This document shows positions 1-10,321 of a stretch of DNA of 64,000 nt, in pieces. The notes below the pieces were generated by a model. It was not told the DNA's origin. It was given only the letters and a program-made list of their open reading frames with translations, and made no database searches. Source of the DNA: Paguma larvata. Its lineage: Eukaryota; Chordata; Mammalia; Carnivora; Viverridae. The stretch covers positions 3,160,565-3,224,564 of the forward strand of contig CM057841.1 in the NCBI GenBank assembly GCA_030068075.1. Reading direction: 5' to 3'. How positions within the stretch are numbered: position 1 is the stretch's first letter; every line of letters begins with the position of its first letter. Both the position numbers and the translations under genes were made by a program.

Positions 1-243
1 TATGTATACTTACACTTATGCGTATGTACTTAAGGAAGCTGAATTAAATATTAGCTGAATCCAAATAGTAGAAAGGTGTATGAGAGAGACATACAGAGAT
101 TTTGAAAAAGAGGTAGTAAAACTCAGCTAATGTGTAATGTGCTCTTTTCTTACTAAAGAGAGGATGATTTAAATAATTGTTCAAAATTGTGAATGAGAAT
201 TCCTATAATAACAATGTAGTTAGCTACCTAAAATTACAAATAT

Positions 244-453
244 GGGTCACCTGGGTGGCTCAGTCAATTAAGCGTTGTACCGCGACTCAGCTCAGGATCC
301 TGTGGTTCACGTGTTTGAGCCCCATGTTGGGCTCTGTGCTCACAGCTGAGCCTGGAGACCACTTAAGATTCTTTGTCCCCCCCACCGCTTTGCCCCTCCC
401 CCACTAATGCTGGCTTTCTCTCTCTCTCAAAATAAGCAACATTAAAAAAAAAT
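244..453 (+). mobile_element. tRNA-derived carnivore SINE
   Basis: Head GGGTCACCTGGGTGGCTCAG, internal GAGCCCCATGTTGGGCTCTG, CT-rich part and A-tail. Also present in unit 2 (24,908) but missing from unit 3 near 51,510, so it entered the ancestor of units 1 and 2. Confidence 0.9.
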
Positions 454-489
454 ACCATGTATACCTTTCAAACTGGTTAGTGTAATTTT

Positions 490-1010
490 AGAAAACAAAT
501 CTTTCAGTATTATTTTTTACGTTTATTTATTCAAATTCAAGTTAGTTAATATACAGTGTAGTATTGGTATCAGGAGTAGAATTTACTGTTTCATCACTTA
601 CATATAACTCCCAGTGCTTGTCCCAACAAGTGCCCTCCTTAATGCCCATCACCTATTTAGTCCATCCCCCCGACCCAACACCTCTCCAGCATCCCTCAGG
701 TTGTTCTCTGTATTTAAGAGTCTCTTATGGTTTGCCTCCCTATCTGTTTTTCAGCTATTATTTTTAGTTTAAATTCATTTTTAAATCGAAGTGTATTCAA
801 CATCCAGTGTTATACTAGTGTCAGGTGTACAATATAATGACTCACCAATTCTGTCCGTTACTTAGTGCTCATCGCTGAGTGTGTTCATCAAGAAGTGTGC
901 TCCTAAGCCCTTCACCATCTCCTCTCTGGCAACCACCAGTTTGTATCTCTATTTACGAGTCTAGGGTTTTCTTGTTTCTCTCTTTTTTTCATCTTTGCTT
1001 GTTTGGAAAA
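490..1010 (-). mobile_element. two old L1 3' ends
   Basis: Bases 490-765 (CCCAACAAGTGCCCTCC, AAGAGTCTCTTATGG) and 770-1,010 (GTGTCAGGTGTACAATATA) both match the reverse complement of carnivore L1 3' UTRs. The same pair lies at 25,170-25,690; the second is at 51,590-51,830 in unit 3. Confidence 0.75.
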
Positions 1011-1559
1011 CACATAAATCTTCCTCAAAGAGAAGCCTGGAAAGTCAAAAATAAGCTATGAGAGTGTAGGGTATCTTAATACATAATAATAAACTAGTAC
1101 TTCAGTAAAATGGCAGAGCTCATTTAAATGTTTTAACTTATTACCGAACATTCACAGATTAGTTGATCTCCTCAAGGCTTTGATCAAAAGACCACCTCTA
1201 TAAAAAGAAGACCCAAATGCACTCACAATAATATCTCATCTGAAACAAAATCATTAGACATGTTATAAATGAATAAAGCATGCTTTACTATTACTCTCTA
1301 ATAAAATTAGCTGCGAGGTATATAAATACTCAACCAAATTAAATGTAAAACAAAAATGTTTTGATAAGGAAGAATTATTTTATCTATTGAAATAATTCAT
1401 TCACTTGCAAGATACAGCATTTATGAACTAAAATTGACCTAATCACAGTCCTTGAATTATGTGAAGCATAAGTCAATACATAATTGGAAACTCAGTGAAA
1501 CATTTGTGAGATTCTGTGGGTGAAAAGAAAATTTATAAAATGTAAATGATACAGCCACA
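1011..1559. other. AT-rich intergenic DNA, nothing recognised
   Basis: No splice-bounded Ig exon or repeat signature was recognised. It is conserved as part of the duplicated block (also 25,700-26,250 and 52,703-53,160). Confidence 0.6.
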
Positions 1560-2290
1560 GAGTGATGTCACAGAAATGGTGATGTGGAGACCCCAGCCTC
1601 TGTCCCCCCAGAAAGATTGACAGCTACCCACAATCATAAAAAGCTCTGGGGGAGGTCTGGAGTCCACTTGAGAGACATCAATAATACATTGGACGTTACT
1701 ACTCACCAGAGAAATGCAAATCAAACCCCCCATGAGGTATCACCCCAATCCTGTCAGAATGGCTATTTTGAGAAACAGAAGGGACAACAATGCTGGTGAG
1801 GATGGGGAGAAAAGAAAACCCTGTCCATTGCTGGTGAGACTATAAATTGGCGGAGCCACTACGGAAAACAGTATGAAGTTTCCTCAAAAAGTTAAAAATG
1901 GAACTGCTGGGTGTTACGTCACCCTCACTTCTGAGTGTGTATCCAAAGGAAATGAAAACTGGATCTTGAAGAGGTGTCTACACTCACACAGTCAGGGCAG
2001 GATTATTCACAATAGCTGAGATATGGAAACAACCATATCCATCAATGTCCATCAATGAATGAGCACATAGAGAATATGTGAGACATATATATATATATAC
2101 ACACAAGAGAGAGAGAGAGTGTGAGAGAGAGAGAACTGATCTTAGAGAATAGATCTTCAATGTTCTCACTACAAAAAAAAAGATGATAATTATATGATGT
2201 TAAGGAGGTGTTAGGCAAGCCATGGTGGCAGTCGCCTTGCAATATACAAGTGTGTCAGTCAACACCTGTACCCCTTAAATTTACACGACG
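1560..2290 (+). mobile_element. old L1 fragment, ORF2 end and 3' UTR
   Basis: Shows the L1 ORF2 end in decayed form (GAAATGCAAATCAAACC, TGGCTATTTTGAGAAACAG, ATCCAAAGGAAATGAAA) and the 3' UTR (GGAGGTGTTAGGCAAGC). It predates the duplication: copies lie at 26,250-26,985 and 60,493-61,640. Confidence 0.8.
2085..2130. repeat. AT/AC/GA simple repeat
   Basis: Run of TA, CA and GAGA dinucleotides within the L1 fragment; the unit 2 counterpart at 26,767-26,832 has a different length. Confidence 0.8.
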
Positions 2291-2329
2291 TTTCTAATGT
2301 GTTTTCCCTCCACTGCATCTCCCTTACAG

Positions 2330-2510
2330 CTTTTCTGAGTCTCCTGTAGGCAGCACGTTGTTGGATGTTGTTTCTTCTTATCTATCTTTCAGCCACTCTG
2401 TCTTTTGGTAATCCATTTACATTCAAAGTGGTCACTGATATGTGAAGACTTAGTATTGCCATTTGATTAATGGTTTTCTGGCTGTTTTCCATTTTCTTTG
2501 TTCCTTCCTT
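2330..2510 (-). mobile_element. short old L1 fragment
   Basis: CCACTCTGTCTTTTGGTAAT and CCATTTACATTCAAAGTGG are the reverse complement of the L1 ORF2 endonuclease start region. Equivalent pieces lie near 27,060-27,180 and 61,715-61,800. Confidence 0.6.
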
Positions 2511-3224
2511 GGTCACATGACGCCATAACAGGATCAGAGAAAACAGATTCACAGAATGTCACATATGAGAACTTTTGATGTAGAAATACTTCAGGAAAGA
2601 GGAGCCACTCTTCCTCATGAACCTTCTCCATTTTCCCCTCACTGGGGACAAAGAGGAGGCCAGGCATGCCAGTTACAATTGAATCTGGATCAGAATTGGT
2701 CTGGATCGCCACACTACTGCCTAATGAGGTTGAATCCTGTCTCTGCAGTAACCCCCACATCCTTCTTGATGACCTCCATCCTTGTTCAGAATCATGGGGA
2801 ATGCTATGGGGTCTGAAACTGACGTAAACCCATTTTAAATCCTTCATTGCGTGCCCTGTGATCTTTAAGTGTTTGTTCAGGGACCCAGCTTTTCACCAGG
2901 GACAGGGCTCATTTTCTGACGAGATTCAGGTGAAGCTGAACAGGAGGATGGTGATCCTGTTTTGAGGGGACCCAACCTGTGAAGTATTTGCTCTGTTGGT
3001 TCAAGAGCGACTTGGCTGATACTCAGGGTCTATGGAGGACGGAGGCTTGCCCCATCCCCCTTGAGTCCCATCTCACTAAAATGTACAGAGAATAGGTGTA
3101 GGTTACAGACAGAAGTATGTTCTTTACCAGCAACAGTGGTTTTACAGCATCAACAGATGAGAATCACTGAGATCATTGTCCATGTTTCAGAGGGTGGTTT
3201 CTCCTTTTCGGGTGTGTGTTTTAT
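2511..3224. other. intergenic duplicated block, nothing recognised
   Basis: Contains short open stretches on both strands, but these carry matching indels and stops against the unit 2 and unit 3 copies, so there is no support for coding. Confidence 0.6.
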
Positions 3225-3345
3225 TTTTATTTTTTTAATTATAATTATTGTCAAATTGGTTTCCATACCCAGTGCTCATCCCAACAAGTGCCCTCCCCAG
3301 TGCCCTTCACCCACTCTCCCAGAGGGTGGTTTCTATCTTGAACAA
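3225..3345 (-). mobile_element. short L1 3' end
   Basis: ATTGTCAAATTGGTTTCCAT and CAACAAGTGCCCTCCCCAGT are the reverse complement of the carnivore L1 3' UTR. Also at 27,905-28,015. Confidence 0.75.
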
Positions 3346-3486
3346 AATCTTCCAAAATTGCCTTAAAGCACCAACTGGATTACATGGGATTCTTTCCCTT
3401 CTTCTATTGATCGAGTTCAACTTAACCTTGCCTCCCTAAATAATAATGTCTCTTTTGTAACAGAATCACCTCATGCACATGCTTCT

Positions 3487-3683
3487 TTTTTTTTCAAAGT
3501 TCATTTATATTTGAGAGAGACAGACAGACAGAACATGAGCAGGGTAGGGGCAGAGAGAGAGGGAGATGTAGAATCTGAGGCAAGCTCCAGGCTTGGGCTG
3601 TCAGCACAGAGAACTCATGAACCATGAGATCATGACCTGAGCCGAAGTCAGACACTTAACTGACTGAACCACCGAGGCGCCCC
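3487..3683 (-). mobile_element. carnivore SINE
   Basis: Reverse-strand SINE: T-rich start, GAGAGAGACAGACAG, ATGAACCATGAGATCATGAC, end CCACCGAGGCGCCCC. The unit 2 counterpart is 28,185-28,393. Confidence 0.88.
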
Positions 3684-4494
3684 TCCCAGAGCTTATGGAC
3701 TGTCATGTTTTCATTTTCATTGGCTTCCAGGTACTTTAAAATTTTCTCTTTAGTTTCTTGGTTAACCCATTCATTCTTTAGTAGGATGTTCTTTAATCTC
3801 CAAGTATTCATGGTCTTCCTAAGTTTTTTCTTGTGGCTGATTTTGAGTTTCATAGCGCTGTGTTCTGAAAATATGCAAGGGTTGATACTGATCTTTTTGT
3901 ACTTGTTGAGGGCTGATTTGTGACCCAGCATGTGATCTCTTCTGGAGAATGTGCCATGTGCACCTGAGAAAAATGTGTATTCTGCTGCTTTAGGATAAAA
4001 TGTTGTGAATATATCTGTTAAGTCCATTCGTTTCAGTGTGTCATTCAAAGCTCTTGTTTCCTTGTTGTTTCCTTGTTGTTTCTGCCTAGCTTATCTGTCA
4101 ATTTCAGTAAGTGAGGTCTTGAAGCCTCCTACTATTATGGTATTATTATTCATGAGTTTCTTTATGTTTGTAATTGATTTATATATTTGTGTGCTCTCAA
4201 GTTGGGGGCATAACTATTTACATTGTTAGGTCTTCTTGGTGAATAGACTCCTTAATTACCATATAATGCCTTTCTTCATCTCTTGTGAGAGTCTTTATTT
4301 TAAAATCTAGTTTGTCTGATATAAGTACAACGACTCCACCTTTCTTTTGAGGACCATGAGCCATGAGCATGATAGATGGTTCTCCATCCCCTCGCTTTCA
4401 ATCTGCAGGTGTCCTCGGGTCTAAAATGAGTCTCACATAGGCAACATATAGATGGGTCTTGTATTCTTATCCATTCTGATACCCTATATCTTTT

Positions 4495-4690
4495 TTTAAG
4501 TTTATTTATTTATTTTGAGAGAGAGAGAGAGAAGCAGGGAGAGGTGGGGTGGGGGGAGAGAGAATCCAAGTGGGCTCTGCACTCTCAGTGCTGAGCCTGA
4601 TGAGAGGTTTGAACACATGAACCATGAGATCATGACCTGACCTGAAACCAAGAGGTGATGCCAAACTGACTGAGCTTCCCAGGCTCCCCA
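4495..4690 (-). mobile_element. carnivore SINE inside the old L1
   Basis: Flanked by a direct repeat CCCTATATCTTTT (from 4,482 and from 4,691), so it inserted into the L1. Confidence 0.88.
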
Positions 4691-7161
4691 CCCTATATCT
4701 TTTGATTAGAGCATTTAGGCCATTCACATTTAGAGTGATTATGGAAAGATGAATTTAGCGCTATTGTGTTGCCTGTAGAGTTGGTGTTTCTTGTGTTCTC
4801 TGGTCCTTTCTAGTCTTCGTTGCTTTTGGTTTCTTTGGTTTTGTTTTGTCTTTTTTCCGCTCAGAGAGTCCCCCTTGAAATTTCATGCAGGGCCGGTTTA
4901 GTGGTCATGAACTCCTTTAGATTTTGTGTGTCTGTTATCTTTCCTTATATTTTGAAAGGCAGCCTTGTTGGACAAAGAATTTTTGGTCATGTATTTTTCT
5001 GGTTCAGCACAATGAATATGTCCTGGCACTCCATTCTGGCTTGCCAAGTTCCTGTGGACAGATCTGCTGCGAACCCCGTGTCTTCCCTTGTAGGTTAAGG
5101 ACTTTTTCCCCCTTGCTCCTTTCTTCCCCCCCCCTCCTTGCTCCTTTCATAATTCTTTCCTTGTCTGTGTGTTTTGTGAATTTGGCTATGATATGCCTTG
5201 GTGATGTTTGGTTTTGTTGAATCAATGGGATTTCCCTGTGCTTCTTGGATTTTGATGTCTATGTCCTTCCCAAGTTCAGAAAAGTTTTCCACTATAATCT
5301 TCTCCCATAAACCTTCTGCCCCTTTTTCTCTCTCTTCATCTTCTTGGACTCCTATGATATGGATATTAATCCTTTTCAATAAGTCACTGAGTTCTCAACG
5401 TCCCATATTGTGATCTTTTGCCTTTGTTTCCCTCCTTTTGTTTTCTGCTTCATTATTTTGCATGATTGTATTTTCTGCATTGCTGATTCGCTGCTCTGCT
5501 GCTTCCATCCTTTCTGTCATGGCATCCATTTGAGATTGTATCTCAATTTAGCATTTTACATTTCAGCCTAACTAGATTTTATTTCTTTTCTCTCCACAGA
5601 AGGAATTCTCTGGTGTCTTCTATGCTTTTTTCAACCCCAACTATATTCTTCTTATTGTGGTTCTACATTCTAGTTCAGACATCTTACTTATATCTGTGTT
5701 GATTAAATCCTTGGCTGTCATTTCTTCCTTTCTTTCTTTTGTGGTGAATTCCTTTGTCTCATAGTTTTGGACAAGACAAAATTAATAAAATAAAAATTAA
5801 AAATTAAAAAATTAAAAACAATACACACAATCAAATAAAGGAAGCTAGATCCTAGGTGTGCTTGGGTCTGTTTGTTGAAAGAAACTTGATAGAATAGAGA
5901 AAATTAGGAAGGAAGGAAAAGAGAAGTTAAGGAAAAACTTTAAAAATTAAAAAAATATGTAATAGAATAGAATAAAATAAAGAAAAGAAAATGGAATAAA
6001 AGATTTAAAACCATGAATTACATTAAAAATAAAAAAATTTGCTCTTTCCGTAACCAGGAAAGAGAAAGTAAAGAAAGAAAAGAGAAAATAATTCAATAAT
6101 TCAAGCAAAAGCAGCAACAAAGAAAATGAATGAATAAAGGTGCCAGTAAACAGAATGAAACTCGAAAGAAATTACATCCAGTTTTCCCTAGAACTGAAAT
6201 TTGAAGCACAGTACAGTCCATACACCAAGCAGGTGGAGGAATTTGTGCTAGTATTCTGGGGGATGTGCCTGGAGGGTGCAGTTGGGTGGGACTGCGTGTA
6301 ACAGCTCCATTCTCCACTCAGTGGCGCTGCTAAGCTTAGTGGGAGGATCACTGTGCATGTGCACATGACGGGGTGCAGTAGAGGTGAAAAAGCTTCATCC
6401 AGCTCCCTAGTCTCTGGTACAGAATTTCCCGCTCTCACTGACTCCCAGTCAAGCATCCTTCCTTTGCCCCAGGCCTCCATCCGCTCCCCGCCTCTACCCT
6501 GTCCATGTCCAAGCTGTCTATCTACCAGGTGGCACCTCCCTCCAGAGCTTTGTCTCAGATGGGGCTGTGCTTCAAAATCCCACACTTCAGAGACCCCCTC
6601 GACTTGAACCCACACCAACTCTTTGGGGGAGGGTCTCGCTGAGTAATAGCTGAGTGCTGGCTTGTCCCAGAAAATGTTTGTGTGATCATGAAGTGGTAGA
6701 GGTTCAGAGATTATGGCAAATCACAGCACAGCCACGCCAGGTTTCCCAACACTCTGATGTCTTTGTCCCATACTAGCAAATGTGGCTGCTCTCTGGGGTC
6801 CTCTAGGACCTATGTTGTGAGGAGTCCATATGGCTTCTACCAAATGCACTCCAAGCAGGGGAACCACATCTCCCTGTGTGGCACACGGAGCCCTCAGACT
6901 ATAGTTTCTGCTCCTGGGGATTCATCTTACTTCCTCGCCAGAGCACCGCCAGGCACTGAGCTCTGAACCTTCAGACTTTGTGTTCCACTGTTAATAGAAT
7001 CATGGTGGTATTGAAACTCTCTCCTTTCTTCCCGTCAATGGTTTTGAGGCACAGATTTCCTCTTCATCCCCTGCATGTGTTTTCACTCTTTCTCTCTCTT
7101 TCTCTCCAGCTACTTAGGGGGGCAGTTCTTTGCTTGCACGGTCCTGATGTGCTGCACTCTC

Positions 7162-7163
<2 letters not shown>

Positions 7164-7204
<41 letters not shown>
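7164..7204. repeat. (CT)n microsatellite
   Basis: About 20 CT dinucleotides in a row within the L1 5' UTR region. Confidence 0.95.
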
Positions 7205-7208
<4 letters not shown>

Positions 7209-7430
7209 TCCTCTCTGTGAAAATGGCTCCCTACTCTCCACAGCCTTTCTCCCCTCCAGTTCATTGCTCCTCACCCTCTATCTGCCAAATTCTGTGGCTC
7301 AAGTTATGTAGATATTGCGTTAATCCTCGGATCAATTTCCTAGGTGTTCAAAATGGTTTGGTGCTGATCTAGCTGCATTACAGGGATGAGAGAAGCTAGG
7401 GCCTCCGTACCGCTCTGCCATCTTAACTCC

Positions 7431-8578
7431 CCCGTGATCTGCACACATTTTGTTCTCGAGTAGATAACTATAGGCCCCAGCCGTTTGTGTCTTCCATTTA
7501 AGTGATGATCATTTTCTACTCCCCAGACTGATTGAAGACATTTGTACATCCCAGAAGTGTAGTGGGATTCTAACTACACGATATCAGAAGCTGCAGCTGA
7601 GTTTTTGCCATCTTTTCCTCTTTTGTTTGCAATGTGGATGTACTAGGGGTTGGGCATCAAAATTTCACTAAAAATGTAGCATAACACTGGGTGGAAGTGA
7701 TCATAACCTTTAAAAAAGAAAGATACACATGTATATTTGGTGAGTGTTATCTATAGGTGTGTTGTGTTACCAATATGTGTGTTGTCATTGCCTCATATTT
7801 ACTGGGAATGATGACTCTAATTATTACTTCCTAACTCTGCATTCAGTGAATTCACACAGGCATCTTGAAGCTGGCCTTGCAGTATTTTCACCAAGGAAAT
7901 CAGTAAATCTGACAAATCAGGACTTTGGAAAAACTGGTATTTTTTTTTTTTTAAAGCCAGTTTACCAACACACAATCTGGCTCCCACTTCAAATGCCATT
8001 CTGTTCATTCCAAGTGATGATATTTCCAGAGAAATGATATCATTTATCGTGTGATGAAGAGGGAATGCTTGATGAGTCTAGATAGTGTTTTTTTCACAAT
8101 GATTTTTGATGTATCTAATCCAAACTGGCCTTGGTATTCGTCTGTTTACTCAGTTATTTTAAACAGCGTCTGTGTTCTGAGTTGAAGACATGCACACACC
8201 AGGGACTGTGGCAAATATAACAGAGAAAACTGTATTTCATGAACGAGAACCAGAGCGTGATGGTGGACCCAAAGCTTCCATGGAGGATGTAGTCTCATGT
8301 CATAAGGTTTAGAACAGAAGGAGGTCAGATAACGAAAAGTGAAGGAAAGCCAGAAAGGAGAAGTGGTGGGGAGTGCGTTGTGATAGTTTAACTCCAAAAG
8401 AGCCACTGCAGCACCAACCCAGACATTTTCCTGCAACCAGCCCATGTTCACACCCTGAAGATTCTCAGTGGACTGTTTCCCTAGCTTGTCCCAAGACTTT
8501 TTTTCCCACATCCTCTTGGTATCATCGATTTTGTTTCCAGTGTTCTGAATCGCTGGACGGTGGTCTTCTCTCTCCCAT
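7431..8578. other. 3' flank of copy C, nothing recognised
   Basis: Unique-looking DNA between the old L1 and copy C. Part may be the former 3' UTR of copy C (8,100-8,578), but no polyadenylation site is clearly placed. Confidence 0.5.
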
Positions 8579-8713
8579 TTATCCCGTGGCTGCATCTTGG
8601 GGTCTTCTCTGACTGCCGAGCTTGAATGAGCAGCGCCCGGCGAAGCGTCAGGATCAAGGCAGACATGGCCCTCTGGATGAGATTCTCCGTTGTGTCATCT
8701 TGGCTGTTTGAGG
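8579..8713 (-). pseudogene. copy C membrane and tail exon remnant
   Basis: Reads ASNSQDDTTENLIQRAMSAL, then LILTLRRALLIQ. The position of the usual membrane arginine is glutamine, and three other arginines interrupt the hydrophobic run. Moving one frame gives QRRPQDAATG and TAA at 8579-8581, the LILRA tail. Confidence 0.65.
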
Positions 8714-8843
8714 CTAGAGATTGTGGTGGTCAGGGCCGACGGAAATCACCCTGGGATCCTCGCAGGCACATTGCAGACATCTGCACTGATTGACAGAATT
8801 CGAACCTGCGAGTCCATCCCCATGACTGAGAGTTTCTCCTCAC

Positions 8844-8892
8844 TCATCCCTCTTGGAGTCTGTCTTGTTTTGTGATGGTCTGAGGGTATCGT
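8844..8892 (-). pseudogene. copy C stem remnant
   Basis: Reads DDTLRPSQNKTDSKR, matching the LILR stalk pattern. The donor is degenerate, so the lower end is approximate. Confidence 0.5.
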
Positions 8893-9123
8893 CTAATCCT
8901 CAGACTCAAAACTAGAGCCTGTGGTTGAGGGGACATAGGAATGCATAAATAATCTCTTCTCTCTTCCCTGGAGAGCCCCTGAAACCAGCTAACACAATCT
9001 CAATCCCTGGGGGGGGGCAACTCCAGGGGCTCACCTTCCATCTAATTAGGGGGGAAAAAGCACATGGCTTATGTCAGTCATTTGTGCTCAGAAAGTAATT
9101 GGGGCAAGGCAGAGTTCCCTCAC

Positions 9124-9422
9124 CTGTGACCTGAAGTTGCAGAGGGTCACTGGGGAGTGACTACACATACAGGTAGAAAGCTGGAGAAACATAGCACCTG
9201 TAGACCCCTCCATGGGAGGTGCTCACGGGCCCACAGGGAAGAGTGCCTGTCTCCTCTCACGAGGGAACTTCAATTCCAGATGTTGGGGCTTGTCAGCTCC
9301 CCCCTCCTTCAGCAGACGAAAGATCTCCCATGCTTCATGTGAGCTACAGGAGAGGGACACATTCCCTCCTGAGGCCACCACAGGGCCTGGGATGGCTGAG
9401 AGGGAGGGTGGGCTGTACACTC
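9124..9422 (-). pseudogene. copy C Ig domain D2 remnant
   Basis: Starts GVYSPPSLSAIPGPVVAS, first cysteine SLSCSS, and carries the LILR D2 signature ALFPVGP. One base is missing just after it, giving TGA; in the restored register the second cysteine (VYRCYV) is followed by TAG. It ends LQLQVTG before GTGAGG. Confidence 0.72.
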
Positions 9423-9569
9423 CTGAGGGAGAAGAAAGGGCAGTGTTAAAGGGGCCATCGCTCCCTGTACCCCAGTGTGGACTGTGAGCCAGAGTCCCCC
9501 TGAGGCCACACTTTGTTCCCTTCTGCCTGGAGGAGGGTCCCCAGGGGGAGGGGCCAGCTCCTGTCTTAC

Positions 9570-9849
9570 CTGTCACTACCAGGGGCAGGAGGTCACTCCT
9601 CTCTGACCAGCTGTTCCTGCTGAGATACTTACATTGGTTCACCCTGCATCGTGCGAGCTCGTGAAGTCAATGGAGAAACTGGCCTTGTTGCTGGAATCCT
9701 GTGAGATCTCAATGGGCATGGGTTCAGGGACCCTCTCTTTATACAGATGGTAGACATCAGCCTGCAGAGACACCTGACACCAGATGGTCACAGGGCTCCC
9801 ACTGGTGACGTTGGCATCGGGGTCAGCCCAGATGGAGGGTTAGACCCCG
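9570..9849 (-). pseudogene. copy C Ig domain D1 remnant
   Basis: Contains SIWADPDANVTSGSPV, first cysteine TIWCQV, then TGA directly after SSHDAG; the remainder CKYLSRNSWSERSDLLPL is in another frame and ends VVTG before GTAAGA. About 280 bases against the normal 285. Confidence 0.72.
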
Positions 9850-10014
9850 CTCGAAAGGAGTCAGGTGGGGAATTGCAAGAGTGTCCTTCTCCCCTGTTTC
9901 CCACATGTCACCCCAAGGCCCTCCCAGCCTGGTCACCATCAGCCCAGACCCTCTGTGTCCCCCAGCTCCCCGGGGGGTTGTCGGGTGGGAACAAGAGATC
10001 TGAGGAGCACTCAC

Positions 10015-10050
10015 CTGCTTGTATCTGGCCCCACAGGTCGTGACACAGCC
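10015..10050 (-). pseudogene. copy C leader exon 2
   Basis: A 36-base exon with acceptor TTCCAG and donor GTGAGT. It reads LCHDLWGQIQAG, aligned to LSVVPRTRAQAG of copy B but much altered. Confidence 0.65.
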
Positions 10051-10272
10051 CTGGAAGAGAGTTCCCTGTGAGAGTGTCCCCTTACCCACCATGTCACTGC
10101 TCCAGGCCTGGTCCATTACACTGACCACGGGGACCAGCATGGGGTTGAGCACACTCCTCCCCTAGAAGTCCTGCCTGCAATGTGTCTCCCTAGTCCTGGG
10201 GTCTCTCAGGGACCAGGACCTGGGGGCCAGGAGGGAGGGCGGCCCATCCCTCCTCTTGTCCAGAAAGCTCGC

Positions 10273-10321
10273 TGAGGCACAGAAGGGCAGTGAGGGTCTG
10301 GGTCCTGATGCTGCCTCCCAT
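10273..10321 (-). pseudogene. copy C leader exon 1
   Basis: ATG at 10319-10321; reads MGGSIRTQTLTALLCL and stops in phase 1 if the junction is A|GCGAGC. The donor has GC where GT is expected. LTALLCL matches LILR leaders. Confidence 0.6.

Larger units (their letters stand above)
3690..7430 (-). mobile_element. old L1, 3' truncated, interrupted by a SINE
   Basis: On the minus strand from the right: 5' UTR (about 5,780-7,430, ending near GCCATCTTAACTCC), decayed ORF1 (5,000-5,780; IIGVQEDEEREKG), ORF2 endonuclease (3,690-4,800; HGTFSRRDHMLGH). The reverse transcriptase and 3' UTR are missing. Many stops and shifts. Absent from unit 2. Confidence 0.85.
8579..10321 (-). pseudogene. two-Ig-domain LILRA-like pseudogene, copy C
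   Basis: A compact relict of a leukocyte receptor gene with two Ig exons. Order: leader 10273-10321 (MGGSIRTQTLTALLCL), leader part two 10015-10050, D1 9570-9849, D2 9124-9422, stem about 8844-8892, membrane and tail exon 8579-8713. It is disabled several times: TGA in D1 after the SSHDAG codons, a lost base and then a TAG in D2, a frameshift in the last exon, and GC in place of GT at the first donor. The stem (DTLRPSQNKTDSK) and the tail in a shifted frame (QRRPQDAATG then TAA) point to an LILRA-type ancestor with two Ig domains, as in human LILRA5. The SLSCSS motif of D2 also recalls FCAR, so a FCAR-like origin is a weaker alternative. It lies 2.4 kb downstream of copy A in the same orientation. 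Confidence 0.72.

Noticed and set aside
2467..2847. 126-residue minus-strand frame in the flank
   Set aside because: The unit 2 copy is interrupted and unit 3 has several changes; no splice-bounded or family feature.
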